NCBI RefSeq assembly: GCF_013408925.1 | Contig: NZ_JACCAB010000001.1 | Location: 1 to 64,000, forward strand | DNA: 64,000 nt | Direction: 5' to 3' | From: Pedococcus badiiscoriae | Lineage (GTDB): Bacteria; Actinomycetota; Actinomycetes; Actinomycetales; Dermatophilaceae | Shown: one piece after another, positions 35,201 through 44,222 of the stretch | Layout: every line of letters begins with the position of its first letter | Position numbering within the stretch: position 1 is the first letter of the stretch | Translations under genes and position numbers: made by a program | The notes under the pieces: model-generated | Told to the model about the DNA's origin: nothing | What the model saw: only the letters and a program-made list of their open reading frames with translations | Databases searched by the model: none

Positions 35201-35974
35201 TCAGCGTCGAGCGAGGACGTGCACGGCCGCGCCGAGCTGCCCGAGGAAGCCGAAGTCGGGGTGGCGGCTGGCGACCTGTTCGAGCTCGAGCAGCGCGATG
35301 CGGTCGGCGTCGGAGTCGATGAGCGCCGACGGCACGAGGTCACTGAACAGCCGCACGCCGTGGACGTCCTCGACGGTGAGCCCGGTCTGCTCGACGAGGG
35401 CCTGCAGCTCGGCCGCGTCGAACCGGCGCGGCAGCGGGTCGGCGGTGCCCCAGCGGCCGTCTGCCGAGGTCAGGGCCGTGTGGGCCTGGGCGAACTGGCC
35501 GGCCAGTGCCCTGGCCAGGACGACGGCGAGCCGCCCCGCGGCCACCAGGCTGAGGTAGCCACCGGGCGCCAGGACGCCTGCCAGCGCCGCGAGCGTGGCC
35601 TCGGGGTCATCGACGACCTCGAGGGTGCCGTGGCAGCAGACCAGGTCGACCGGTTGGTCGCCCACGACGTGGGCGAGGGAGTCGGCGTCGCCCTGCAGGG
35701 AGGTGATCCGGTCCGCCACGCCGCGCTCGGCGCTGCGCCTCGACAACGAGGCGAGGGCGTCCGGACTCGGGTCGACGACGATGACCTCGTGGCCGAGCTC
35801 GGCCAGCGGCACGGCGAGCCCACCGGTCCCGCCGCCGAGGTCCAGGACCCGCAGGGGGCGCCCCAGCTCGGCCTGCCGGCGCTCGATGAGGGTGCTCACC
35901 GAGGCCCAGACCGCCGAGGTGCGCAGGGCTGTCTCGACGCCGCCGCGTCGGGTCCGCCACTGCTCTTCGGCCAC
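35201..35974 (-). CDS. Class I SAM-dependent methyltransferase
   Basis: 257-residue methyltransferase, unknown substrate. The SAM-binding motif is RVLDLGGGTGGLAVPLAE, followed by the acidic VVDPSPDAL, and DLVCCHGTLEVVDDPEATL for motif IV. Two GTG codons are possible. AGGAGG overlaps the first (35983), so the second (35974), eight bases downstream, is the likelier start. CmoA-like methyltransferases resemble it, but no specific match is claimed. Adjacent to dinB, spacing 18 bp. Confidence 0.8.
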   Translation of the reverse strand: MAEEQWRTRRGGVETALRTSAVWASVSTLIERRQAELGRPLRVLDLGGGTGGLAVPLAELGHEVIVVDPSPDALASLSRRSAERGVADRITSLQGDADSLAHVVGDQPVDLVCCHGTLEVVDDPEATLAALAGVLAPGGYLSLVAAGRLAVVLARALAGQFAQAHTALTSADGRWGTADPLPRRFDAAELQALVEQTGLTVEDVHGVRLFSDLVPSALIDSDADRIALLELEQVASRHPDFGFLGQLGAAVHVLARR

Positions 35975-36096
35975 GAGGGCCACCTCCTGTGATGGTCTGC
36001 GGGTGCGATGGCCAGCCTAATGGGCAAGGTGTCGGCGACGGGCCGGCGTCCCGGGCACTGGTGGTCAGTGCACCGCGTGGTCAGTGCACCGCGTGG

Positions 36097-39000
36097 TCAG
36101 TGACCGGAGCTGCCGGGGCTCGAGTGCCACAGCTTGCGCGGTGGGGCGAACTGCTCGGCCCCTCTCTCGTCGGGCACCACCACCCCCTGGCCCAGCCGGT
36201 GCGACCCCCGCACGTCCTCCCCCGGAGGCCTGGTGTCGGCGTAGGGCGACTGTCGGAAGCCCGAGGCGTGCACCAAGACCCGGCGCCCCCCGCTCACCTG
36301 CTGCTGGTGGGCCGCTTCCAACGCTTCCGCCTGCTCGGTCGCGGTGCGCTCACTGGCGTCCATCGCGGCATACACCGCCTCGAGGCCACCCCCTCGCCAC
36401 GCTTCCCACAACGGGGTGAGCTCCCACGCACCCGTCGCCCGCAGCGAGATCCCCCGCGGGCCGGTGCGACGCACCACACCACGCACGAGCAGCATCCAGG
36501 AGTGGAAGACCGTGGCGGCGTACGGGCCTTGGACATCCTCGAAGAAGGTCGCATCGATCGGCCCGGTGGAGTCGTCGAGGGTGAGGAAGACGACCCGCCG
36601 CCCTGAGCGGATCGGCGGCGTCTGGGTGGCGACCTTGACCCCGCACGCCCACACGGTGGAGCGGCTGCGCGCCCGCAACAGGTCGCGGCTGCGGGTGACG
36701 CCGAGAGCCTCGAGCATCGGAGCGTAGAAGTCGACCACGTGGGCACTCGCGTCGAGGCCGAGGATGTCGAGCTCGGCACGAACGCGCTCGGGACCGCTCA
36801 GCTCGGGCAGGCCGGTGCCACTGGTGAGCTCGGGTCGGTCACCGAGGTCGAGTGCGAGCTGGGTCGGCTGCTGGTCGGCTGTCCGCACCGGCAACGCTGC
36901 CTGTGACTGCGCCGCCGCCCGGGCCCGCACCTGACCGCCCTCGAGGGCCTGGTCCGCCGCCGGCAGGAGGCGGCTCCCCCTGGGCCGGCGTGGTCCCGCC
37001 CGACGCGCGGAACGGTCCAGCGCCCGGCCGTAACGGTCGAGCTCGGCGACGTGCAGCAGCAGGTCACGCCGGGTGGTCCGGCCCCGCCGGCCCAGACCTC
37101 CCGGACCGATGCCGGCGGAGGCCACCTGCATGCCGTAGAGGCTGTCGAACCCCCCGGCGAGGACAAGGCGTTCGGCGATCGGGCGCGAGACATGGGCGCG
37201 GTGCCAGAAGTCGGCCAGCCCGGCATAGGGCTGCCCGGCGACGATGCGCGCCACCTCGGCGTCGTTGATGCCGCGGACGTCGGCCAAGGACAGCCTGATG
37301 CCGTAGTCGCTGGCATCGGGCAGGTCGGGGTGCGGCGGGACGAACCCCGAGGAGTCGCAGCGGTCCAGGCGCTCGATGCGGTAGCTGCCGGTCGAGACGT
37401 TGACGTCGAGGCCGAGCACCGCGATGCCCAGGCTCCGGGCGTCGTCGAGGATGAGGCGCTTGGGATACATGCCCGGGTCGTGGGTGAGCACCCCGGCGAG
37501 GAACGCGGCGGCGTGGTGGGTCTTGAGCCACGCCGAGTGGTAGGTCGGCAGGGCGAAGGCTGCGGCGTGTGCCTTGCAGAACCCGAACGACGCGAACGCC
37601 TTGAGCACCTCCCAGATCCGGTCGACCTCGGCCGGTGCGTAGCCGCGGGCCGCGGCGGCTGGTCGCCACCAGGCCTCGATCTCGAGCTGTCCCCTGGGGG
37701 TGCCGAGCGCCCGACGCACCTCGTCGGCCTGGGCCAGCGACACCCCGGTCGTCTCCGCGACGATCATCAGCACCTGCTCGTGGAAGACGACGACGCCCTC
37801 GGTCTCCCGCAGGGCCTCGATGAGCGTGGGGTGGAGGTAGCTGACGTCCTTCCAGCCGTGGCGGGCCTCGAGGAACGGCGTGATCATGTCGGACTTCACC
37901 GGGCCTGGCCGGAACAGCGAGATGTCGATCACGAGGTCCTCGAACCGCTCCGGGCCGAACTTGCCGATCAGCTCACGCTGTCCGGGGCTCTCGATCTGGA
38001 AGCAGCCGAGGGTGTGGCTGGTGCGGATCAGCCGGAACGTCGCCTCGTCGTCGAGCGGCACCTGGGTCTGGTCGTCGAGGTCGACCCGCACTCCGTCGAC
38101 CCGCTCCACCTCCTGCACGGCGTGGGCCATCGCCGACTGCATCCGGATGCCGAGGACGTCGAGCTTGAGCAGCCCGAGCGTCTCGACGTCGTCCTTGTCG
38201 AACTGGCTCATCGGGAAACCCAGCCAGCTCGCCTCCACCGGCGTCCGGTCGAGCAGGCTGCCGTCGGACAGGATCACCCCACAGGGGTGCAGCGCGATGT
38301 GGCGGGGCAGCCCGTCGAGCCGTTCGACGAGGTCGAACAGGGCACGCAGCCGAGGACTGTCCAGACCCCGCGCGCGCAGCTCGGGCAGCTCGGCGATGGC
38401 GTTGCGGGCGTCCCGCGCGCGGATGTGTGGGAACGCCTTGGCGATCTCGTCGATCTCCACCGGCGGCAGCCCGAGCGCCGCCCCGACGTCCCGGATGGCG
38501 TGTCGCACCTTGTAGGTGTCCATCATCGACACGCAGGTGACCCGCTCACCGCCGAACCGGTCGAGGACCCGCTCGTAGACCTCGGTGCGGCGGGCCGACT
38601 CCACGTCGATGTCGATGTCGGGCAGCTCGGCCCGCAGAGGCGAACAGAACCGCTCCATCAGCAGGCGGTAGCGGATCGGGTCGACGCCGCTGATCCCGAG
38701 CAGGTAGTTGACCAGCGACCCGGCTCCCGAGCCGCGAGCCGCGACCCGGACCCCCATGTCGTGGATGAGGTCGACGACCTCGGCGACGGTGAGGAAGTAG
38801 GTCGGGTAGCCCAGCTCCGCGATGACCTTGAGCTCGTCGGTGAGCCGGCTCTCCACGGCCATCAGGTCGCGCTCACCCGCCCCGGGGTAGCGCGTCGCCA
38901 CTGCCGCGCGGCACCGCTGCTCGAGCACCACCTGGGCACTCATGCCGGGTTCGACCCCCACCCGATCGGGTTCGGGCAGGTGAACCGACCCGATGCCCAG

Positions 39001-39969
39001 GTCGTGGCGGGCGCTCTGGGCACAGCCGAGCCCGAGGGACAGGGTCCGCCCGACGAGCTCGTCGGCGCGCGCCCGGTCGCCGGTGACCTCGCGGGCGATG
39101 CCATGCATCGTGTCGGTCGTCGCCAGGTGGGCTGCGTCGGTGACGCGGTCGAGGTGCCGGGTGTCGAGGGCGACCAGCCGTCGCGCGGCGTCGAGCACGT
39201 CGACCACAGCCGACTCCCCCGGGTCGACGTGGCGCACCGCCGCGGTGAGCACTGCGGGAACCCCCTGCTCGTCGGCAAGTCCCAGCAGCCGCCGGGCATG
39301 GCTGCGCGATGCCGGGGTGCCCTCGGGTCCCCCGTGACAGACCACCTCGATGACGACGGCGTCCGGTGGCAGACGACGTCTCCAGGCGGCCAGCAGTTCT
39401 CGGGCCCGGTCGATGCGCTTGGCCAGCAGCGCCCGTCCCACGTCGGAGTCCGGGCCGAGCAGCACCACGAGCGGACTGGGCTCCCCGCTCACCGCAGGAC
39501 CGCCACAGGCCGCTGCGATCACGGCTGCGGAGCTCACGGGCACTCCCCGCTCACCACGCAGGTGGGTCTGGGTGACCAACCGACACAGTGCCGCCCACCC
39601 CACCCCGGCGGGCAGCCCGGCCGCACGCCCCCGCGCGAGCACCGTGACCCGCGGGTGGCGGGCATCGCGCTCGGCGCCGCCCCGGACCGGCGTCCGAGGC
39701 GCCACCCCCGTACCCGTCGCCCCTGGACCCGTCACCCCTGGACCCCCATCTGGGCCCACCCCGAGGTCGACCCCCAGGACGGGCGCGATGCCGGCCGCGG
39801 TGGCTGCCTGGACGAAGCGGATCGCGCCGTAGAGACCATCGCGGTCGGTGAGCGCGAGAATCGGCTGACGATGCTGGGCGGCGCGCTCGACCAGCGCCTG
39901 GGGCGTGGAGGTGCCGTAGCGCATCGAGAACCCCGACGCGACGTGCAGGTGGGCGAACTCGGCGCTCAC
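36097..39969 (-). CDS. dnaE2: Error-prone DNA polymerase III alpha subunit
   Basis: C-family mutasome polymerase (DnaE2/ImuC), 1290 residues. The N-terminal PHP domain starts FAHLHVASGFSMRYG; the polymerase active site has PDIDIDVESARR with its aspartates and a GSGAGSLVNYLLGI segment; a helix-hairpin-helix and OB-fold follow at the C-terminus. The PHP domain has insertions and low-complexity stretches near residues 75-130. The GTG start overlaps the HEPN gene stop. The SOS box at 40974-40989 lies upstream of the three-gene operon, so it is induced by DNA damage. Confidence 0.93.
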   Translation of the reverse strand: MSAEFAHLHVASGFSMRYGTSTPQALVERAAQHRQPILALTDRDGLYGAIRFVQAATAAGIAPVLGVDLGVGPDGGPGVTGPGATGTGVAPRTPVRGGAERDARHPRVTVLARGRAAGLPAGVGWAALCRLVTQTHLRGERGVPVSSAAVIAAACGGPAVSGEPSPLVVLLGPDSDVGRALLAKRIDRARELLAAWRRRLPPDAVVIEVVCHGGPEGTPASRSHARRLLGLADEQGVPAVLTAAVRHVDPGESAVVDVLDAARRLVALDTRHLDRVTDAAHLATTDTMHGIAREVTGDRARADELVGRTLSLGLGCAQSARHDLGIGSVHLPEPDRVGVEPGMSAQVVLEQRCRAAVATRYPGAGERDLMAVESRLTDELKVIAELGYPTYFLTVAEVVDLIHDMGVRVAARGSGAGSLVNYLLGISGVDPIRYRLLMERFCSPLRAELPDIDIDVESARRTEVYERVLDRFGGERVTCVSMMDTYKVRHAIRDVGAALGLPPVEIDEIAKAFPHIRARDARNAIAELPELRARGLDSPRLRALFDLVERLDGLPRHIALHPCGVILSDGSLLDRTPVEASWLGFPMSQFDKDDVETLGLLKLDVLGIRMQSAMAHAVQEVERVDGVRVDLDDQTQVPLDDEATFRLIRTSHTLGCFQIESPGQRELIGKFGPERFEDLVIDISLFRPGPVKSDMITPFLEARHGWKDVSYLHPTLIEALRETEGVVVFHEQVLMIVAETTGVSLAQADEVRRALGTPRGQLEIEAWWRPAAAARGYAPAEVDRIWEVLKAFASFGFCKAHAAAFALPTYHSAWLKTHHAAAFLAGVLTHDPGMYPKRLILDDARSLGIAVLGLDVNVSTGSYRIERLDRCDSSGFVPPHPDLPDASDYGIRLSLADVRGINDAEVARIVAGQPYAGLADFWHRAHVSRPIAERLVLAGGFDSLYGMQVASAGIGPGGLGRRGRTTRRDLLLHVAELDRYGRALDRSARRAGPRRPRGSRLLPAADQALEGGQVRARAAAQSQAALPVRTADQQPTQLALDLGDRPELTSGTGLPELSGPERVRAELDILGLDASAHVVDFYAPMLEALGVTRSRDLLRARSRSTVWACGVKVATQTPPIRSGRRVVFLTLDDSTGPIDATFFEDVQGPYAATVFHSWMLLVRGVVRRTGPRGISLRATGAWELTPLWEAWRGGGLEAVYAAMDASERTATEQAEALEAAHQQQVSGGRRVLVHASGFRQSPYADTRPPGEDVRGSHRLGQGVVVPDERGAEQFAPPRKLWHSSPGSSGH

Positions 39970-40430
39970 GGTCCCGACCCCGTGCCCACCGTGCTGGTCA
40001 CCAGCGTGGGCACCAGCAGGTGGTCGTGGGTCGACCTGGGCACGGGCAGGCCCAGGGTCCGGCAGACGAGGTCGAGAAAGAGCTCGGACTGGCGCAGCAG
40101 GTCGTCGGCCTCGCGCGCGCTGTGGTCGTGGTGGCGGCGAGCCCCCACGACGTCGAAGAACCCGGCCCACTCGGAGAGCTCCGGCGCGACGGTGGGCAGC
40201 AGCTCCCAGAGGCTGCGTGGACCCGACTGACCGGTGGACGGGTGGGCGGAGGTGCTCCGGGTGGCGACCACGGCGGCAGCGGCGCGCAGGGCCCCGAGCT
40301 GGGCCTGGTCATAGCGTCGGGCGATCTCCTCGCTCTGGCAGGCCTCGAGCAGCGAGTGCCGTGCCCGGTCGAGCAGGTCGAGCGTGGCAGCGGCTCCGGT
40401 CGGTGCCCCCAGGGCACTGCGGGCGCCCAT
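39966..40430 (-). CDS. SAV_6107-type HEPN domain protein
   Basis: 154-residue, mostly helical protein: LDLLDRARHSLLEACQSEE, RRYDQAQLGALRAAAA and HSAREADDLLRQSELFLDLV. This fits the SAV_6107 HEPN family, often found just before dnaE2 in actinobacteria. HEPN proteins are frequently RNases, but the usual R-x4-6-H catalytic pair is not obvious, so it may be a structural partner of the polymerase. Its ATG overlaps the DUF6504 stop (TGATG) and its stop overlaps the dnaE2 start. Confidence 0.78.
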   Translation of the reverse strand: MGARSALGAPTGAAATLDLLDRARHSLLEACQSEEIARRYDQAQLGALRAAAAVVATRSTSAHPSTGQSGPRSLWELLPTVAPELSEWAGFFDVVGARRHHDHSAREADDLLRQSELFLDLVCRTLGLPVPRSTHDHLLVPTLVTSTVGTGSGP

Positions 40431-40771
40431 CAGTCCGCCACCCTCAGCAGCCGCCACTGACTGCTGACGCTCGCAGGGTCGGCGCACAGGTCGTAGACCC
40501 CGGTCCCGGCGAGTCGGCCGGCGCTCGCCTCGACCCGCCAGACCTGCCGCTCCCGTGCGTCGGTGAGCACGTCGCTGCCCTCCCGTCCACGGGCATCGCG
40601 CCACCACGGCCGCCGCTCCTGCCACCGGTCGAGCACGGCCCGGACGACATAGAGCCGGCCACGCCAGACGAAGGCGTCCGGCCCGCGCCCCGCCACCTCT
40701 CCCAGGCCCGGGGTCACGTCCTCGCGAGCGCCCTCCCGGACCTCGATGGGCTCTTCGTAGCGGCGGACCAC
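40430..40771 (-). CDS. DUF6504 family protein, first gene of the SOS operon
   Basis: 113-residue soluble protein: RRYEEPIEVREGAREDV, DAFVWRGRLYVVRAVLDRWQE, RQVWRVEAS and YDLCADPASVSSQWRLLRV. This is the DUF6504 type found with imuB and dnaE2 in actinobacteria. AAGGAG is five bases before the GTG start. It is separated from the SOS box by a 200-bp leader with a large inverted repeat. Role unknown; context says translesion synthesis. Confidence 0.78.
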   Translation of the reverse strand: MVRRYEEPIEVREGAREDVTPGLGEVAGRGPDAFVWRGRLYVVRAVLDRWQERRPWWRDARGREGSDVLTDARERQVWRVEASAGRLAGTGVYDLCADPASVSSQWRLLRVAD

Positions 40772-40843
40772 AGGTGCTCCTTCGATGGTGGTGGGTGATG
40801 GTTGGGGTGATGGTGTGGGGTGATGGTGGGGTCGCTGGGATGC

Positions 40844-40895
40844 GCTCTGGCCCTGTGAGGGACGGGGTCGAGGCGCCTGCTCACAGGGCCAGAGC
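40844..40895. repeat. 16-bp perfect inverted repeat in the SOS operon leader
   Basis: GCTCTGGCCCTGTGAG (40844-40859) is matched exactly by CTCACAGGGCCAGAGC (40880-40895) with a 20-base loop. It lies inside the expected 5' untranslated region. No T-run follows on the operon strand. Confidence 0.9.
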
Positions 40896-40973
40896 CGCAG
40901 TGGTCCGCGGGGCGACCGTCTGCCACGGTGTGGGACCGTGACCGGTGGACCGGCCGTCGTCGGAACCATCAAT

Positions 40974-40989
40974 TCGAACAGGTGTTCGA
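40974..40989. promoter_or_regulatory. LexA (SOS) box
   Basis: TCGAACAGGTGTTCGA is a perfect match to the actinobacterial/Gram-positive LexA operator pattern TCGAAC-N4-GTTCGA, with symmetry extending one base further on each side. It places DUF6504, the HEPN gene and dnaE2 under DNA-damage control. Confidence 0.92.
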
Positions 40990-41069
40990 ACAAGAACCAC
41001 CGTACACCCCGCCACGGACAGGCCGTCAACCCCGTGGGACGACTGGTGACAGGCATGATCCGACGGCCC

Positions 41070-41075
41070 TAGGCT
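41070..41075 (+). promoter_or_regulatory. -10 box of the YbaK-family gene, probable leaderless start
   Basis: TAGGCT followed by seven bases and then ATG at 41083. No ribosome binding site is present, which agrees with a leaderless mRNA. Confidence 0.5.
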
Positions 41076-41082
41076 TTCGGCC

Positions 41083-41607
41083 ATGACAGCGTCCGACGCG
41101 TCGACGTCGGCCCCCGACCTGACCGGGCACCCTGCCGTCCGCAGGGTGCTCGAGACCCTCGCCGTGCACCACGTCGTCCCGGAGGTGGTGACCCTCCCCG
41201 ACGCCGCGCGCACGGCGGCCGCCGCGGCTGCCGCGCTGGGCATCACTCCCGCCGAGATCGCCAACTCACTCGTCTTCAGGGCGCACGCCCCGGACGGCAC
41301 GGTCAGCCCGATGCTCATCCTCACGTCGGGCGCGCACAAGGTCGACCTGGTCAAGGTCGCCGACCTCGTCGACGACGTCGACCACCTCGACCGGGCCGAC
41401 GCCGACTTCGTCCTCGAAGCGACCGGGTTCACCATCGGGGGCGTGGCGCCGGTCGGCCACCGCACCCAGGTCCCCACCCTCGTCGACGTCTCGCTCAGCC
41501 GCTACCGCCACGTCTGGGCGGCCGCCGGCCACAGCCACACCGTCTTCCGCACGACCTACGAAGAGCTGCTCCGCGTCACCGGAGGGCACGCGATCGAGGT
41601 CGCCTGA
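41083..41607 (+). CDS. YbaK/EbsC-type aminoacyl-tRNA deacylase
   Basis: 174-residue trans-editing protein that removes wrong amino acids from tRNA. The fold is recognised from [30 protein letters not shown], the invariant lysine in [22 protein letters not shown] and [17 protein letters not shown] end. The lysine expected for catalysis is present. The exact mischarged tRNA (Cys-tRNAPro, Ala-tRNAPro or other) is not resolved. Confidence 0.88.
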   Translation: MTASDASTSAPDLTGHPAVRRVLETLAVHHVVPEVVTLPDAARTAAAAAAALGITPAEIANSLVFRAHAPDGTVSPMLILTSGAHKVDLVKVADLVDDVDHLDRADADFVLEATGFTIGGVAPVGHRTQVPTLVDVSLSRYRHVWAAAGHSHTVFRTTYEELLRVTGGHAIEVA

Positions 41608-41665
41608 GATCCCCAACGATCCCGGACCTCCCCAACCGCGCAGGGCGAGTCGGCACAATGGGCCC

Positions 41666-42481
41666 ATGACCACACCGAAGCCCGTCGAGTGCTGGCTCAC
41701 CGACATGGACGGCGTCCTCGTCCACGAGGAGAACGCGATCCCGGGGGCGGCCGACTTCATCGCGGCACTGCAGGACACCGGACGACGGTTCCTCGTGCTG
41801 ACCAACAACTCGATCTTCACCCCGCGCGACCTGCGTGCGCGGCTGCTCGCGAGTGGTCTGGACGTGCCCGAGGAGGCGATCTGGACCTCGGCCCTGGCGA
41901 CAGCGCAGTTCCTCGCCGACCAGCGGCCCGGAGGCAGTGCGTTCGTCGTCGGCGAGGCCGGCCTGACGACGGCGCTGCACGAGGTGGGCTACACGCTGAC
42001 CGAGCGCGACCCGGACTACGTCGTGCTCGGCGAGACCCGCACCTACTCGTTCGAGGCGATCACCAAGGCGATCCGGCTCATCGAGGGCGGCGCGCGCTTC
42101 ATCGCGACCAACCCCGACGTCAGCGGTCCGAGCCAGCAGGGCACGCTGCCCGCCACCGGGTCCGTCGCCGCCCTGATCAGCACGGCCACGGGCCACCAGC
42201 CCTACTTCGTCGGCAAGCCCAACCCGCTGATGATGCGCAGCGCCCTCAACCGGATCGACGCGCACTCGGAGTCGACCGTGATGATCGGCGACCGGATGGA
42301 CACCGACGTGATCAGCGGGCTCGAGGCAGGGCTGCGGACCGTCCTCGTCCTCACCGGCTCGACCCGCCGCGACCAGGTGCACCGCTTTCCCTACCAGCCG
42401 ACGCGCGTCGTCGACTCCATCGCCGATGTCGTGCCCCTGGTGGGCGAGCTGCGTCCACTGACAGGCCCGTCGAGCGACTGA
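41666..42481 (+). CDS. HAD-IIA family phosphatase (NagD-like)
   Basis: 271-residue HAD hydrolase. Motif I is [12 protein letters not shown] (nucleophile and acid aspartates), motif II LVLTNNS, and motif [19 protein letters not shown], with the type IIA cap in between. Such enzymes dephosphorylate nucleotides or sugar phosphates (NagD, 4-nitrophenylphosphatase, glycerol-1-phosphatase types). A CACAAT box six bases before the ATG suggests a leaderless message. Confidence 0.9.
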   Translation: MTTPKPVECWLTDMDGVLVHEENAIPGAADFIAALQDTGRRFLVLTNNSIFTPRDLRARLLASGLDVPEEAIWTSALATAQFLADQRPGGSAFVVGEAGLTTALHEVGYTLTERDPDYVVLGETRTYSFEAITKAIRLIEGGARFIATNPDVSGPSQQGTLPATGSVAALISTATGHQPYFVGKPNPLMMRSALNRIDAHSESTVMIGDRMDTDVISGLEAGLRTVLVLTGSTRRDQVHRFPYQPTRVVDSIADVVPLVGELRPLTGPSSD

Positions 42482-42520
42482 CCGAGCGACTGACACGGCG
42501 AGGTATGCCGTGCGGCCGGG

Positions 42521-42841
42521 TCAGCGGCGCGTGGTGCCGAGCACCCCATCCAGCAGACCGGGGAACGTCGCGTCGAGCTCGTCGCGCCGCAGCGACACCA
42601 GCCGCTCCCGTCCGCGGGGCTCGTTGCGGATGATGCCCGCCTCGCGCAGCACCTTCATCAGGTGCGACTTGGTCGACTTGGGCAGCGCCGGGTTCGTCGC
42701 GCCGCACTGGGCCATCTCGAGTGGCCCGTCGGCGAGGTCGCGGACGATCTGGAGTCGGGCAGGGTCGCTGAGTGCGAACAGCACATCGGTGAGCTCGACG
42801 TCCGCCATGGCGGGATGCGGAAGCTCTTGGTTCGCGGGCAT
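42521..42841 (-). CDS. ArsR-family transcriptional repressor
   Basis: 106-residue winged-helix protein: VLFALSDPARLQIVRDLADG, then LPKSTKSHLMKVLREAGI as recognition helix and a GRERLVSLRRDEL wing. No metal-binding cysteine pair typical of metal sensors is seen (one Cys in AQCG), so it probably senses an organic ligand. ATG at 42841 directly follows a GGTTCGATA half-site. It is divergent from an MFS exporter with a palindromic operator between them. Confidence 0.87.
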   Translation of the reverse strand: MPANQELPHPAMADVELTDVLFALSDPARLQIVRDLADGPLEMAQCGATNPALPKSTKSHLMKVLREAGIIRNEPRGRERLVSLRRDELDATFPGLLDGVLGTTRR

Positions 42842-42850
42842 GGTTCGATA
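42842..42850. promoter_or_regulatory. Operator half-site at the arsR-type gene start
   Basis: GGTTCGATA repeats exactly the left arm of the palindrome at 42899-42918 and abuts the regulator's start codon, consistent with autorepression. Confidence 0.6.
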
Positions 42851-42898
42851 ATACTCGGACCAATTTGGCGGGAACGGGAATGCCGGCACAGGACTGAC

Positions 42899-42918
42899 GG
42901 TTCGATAAATATCGAACC
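42899..42918. promoter_or_regulatory. Palindromic ArsR operator before the MFS gene
   Basis: GGTTCGATA-AA-TATCGAACC has perfect 9-bp arms and lies 25 bp ahead of the MFS start, in the divergent spacer. The same half-site recurs at the regulator's own start. Binding of the ArsR protein here would control both genes. Confidence 0.85.
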
Positions 42919-42943
42919 GATGTTCTCGTCCGAGAGGCCCGTC

Positions 42944-44191
42944 ATGAGTGCGACCAGCAGCATCCCGACCGGAACGACCCGCTCGACCACGCCCAGCTCG
43001 ACCACGCCCAGCTCGAGCAGGCTCCCCCGCCGCCCGGCCTTCGTGCTGGCGCTCACGTCAGTCGTGGCCATGATGGTCGGCGCGAGCGCGCCGTCACCGT
43101 TCTACCCGGTGCTCAAGGCGCAGATCGGCTTCTCGGCGGGGATGATGACCACGATCTTCGGCGTCTACGCGCTCACGCTCCTGGTGACCCTCCTCGTCAC
43201 CGGCTCGCTGTCCGACCACATCGGCCGCCGACCTGTCCTGGCAGTCGGGTTCGTGGTCCTTGCGGTGAGCATGGTCGGGTTCTGGCACGCCCACGGCGTC
43301 GGCACCCTGCTCGTCTCCAGGGCGGTCCAGGGTGTCGCCGCGGGGCTGCTCATGTCGACGATGTCGGCCGCCGTCGTGGACCTCGAGCCCCGCACCCGTC
43401 CCGGCCTGGCGGCGACGCTCAACAGCGTCACTCCCCTGTTCGGCCTCGCGGCGGGCGCGCTCGCTGCGGGCGCCGTCCTCGACTCCAGCCGGCAGGCCCT
43501 CCCCATCGTGTTCGGCACGCTCACGGCGGCCTACCTCGCGCTGGCCGCCGGTGTCCTCGCCCTTCCCGAGACCTCGCCGCGGCACGACGGCTGGCTGCGC
43601 TCGCTGCGGCCACAGATCGGCATACCTGCGGCGGCACGGCCCGCCTTCCGGCGCAGCGCGCCCGCTCTCTTCGCGGGCTGGGCCACCGGCGGCCTCTACC
43701 TGTCCCTCGGTGCGCCCGTCGTCGGCCAGCTGCTCGGCGGTCGCAGCCACGTCGAGCAGGGTGCCGTGGTCACGGTGCTGACCGGGGTCGGCGCGCTGAG
43801 CTCCTGGCTCGGGCGGCGCCGCACGCCACGCCAGATCACGCTCTACGGGACGACCATGCTGGCCGTCGGCACCGCGTTGACGCTGGTCGCGCTGCACACC
43901 GGATCGCTCGTCGGCTTCCTGCTGGCCGCCGTGGTCGCGGGGTCCGGGTTCGGCACGTCCTTCCAGGGGATCATGCGCTCGATCACCCCCACGGTCGGGG
44001 CGGACCAGCGCGGCGAGCTGTTCTCCAGCGTGTTCGTCGTCAGCTACCTCGCGTTCGGACTCCCCGCAGTGGCCGCCGGGTTCGCGGCCCCGCGCTACGG
44101 CCTCGAGGCGACGGCCACCGTCTACGGCCTGGCGGTCGTCGTGCTGTCCACCGCCGCCGCCCTGGCCCGGGCGTTCACCACCCGGGACTGA
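42944..44191 (+). CDS. MFS transporter
   Basis: Major-facilitator secondary transporter of 415 residues with about 12 membrane helices after a Thr/Ser/Pro-rich start encoded by a 15-bp tandem duplication. The loop 2-3 signature is TGSLSDHIGRRPVLAVG. Start at 42944 chosen for GAGAGG six bases upstream; an ATG at 42920 is also in frame. Probably an exporter controlled by the neighbouring ArsR-type repressor. Substrate unknown. Confidence 0.87.
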   Translation: MSATSSIPTGTTRSTTPSSTTPSSSRLPRRPAFVLALTSVVAMMVGASAPSPFYPVLKAQIGFSAGMMTTIFGVYALTLLVTLLVTGSLSDHIGRRPVLAVGFVVLAVSMVGFWHAHGVGTLLVSRAVQGVAAGLLMSTMSAAVVDLEPRTRPGLAATLNSVTPLFGLAAGALAAGAVLDSSRQALPIVFGTLTAAYLALAAGVLALPETSPRHDGWLRSLRPQIGIPAAARPAFRRSAPALFAGWATGGLYLSLGAPVVGQLLGGRSHVEQGAVVTVLTGVGALSSWLGRRRTPRQITLYGTTMLAVGTALTLVALHTGSLVGFLLAAVVAGSGFGTSFQGIMRSITPTVGADQRGELFSSVFVVSYLAFGLPAVAAGFAAPRYGLEATATVYGLAVVVLSTAAALARAFTTRD

Positions 44192-44222
44192 CCTGACCGA
44201 CCCCGCAACCGACCCCGACCGG

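Larger units (their letters stand above)
40772..41082. other. Leader and promoter region of the SOS mutagenesis operon
   Basis: This 311-bp stretch has no gene. From the operon start outward it holds about four copies of an ACCATCACCCC-like unit on the transcribed strand (40785-40835), a 16-bp inverted repeat (40844-40895), the SOS box (40974-40989), and on the other side the -10 box TAGGCT (41070-41075) of the plus-strand deacylase gene. An imuB gene, usual at this place, is missing. Confidence 0.7.
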
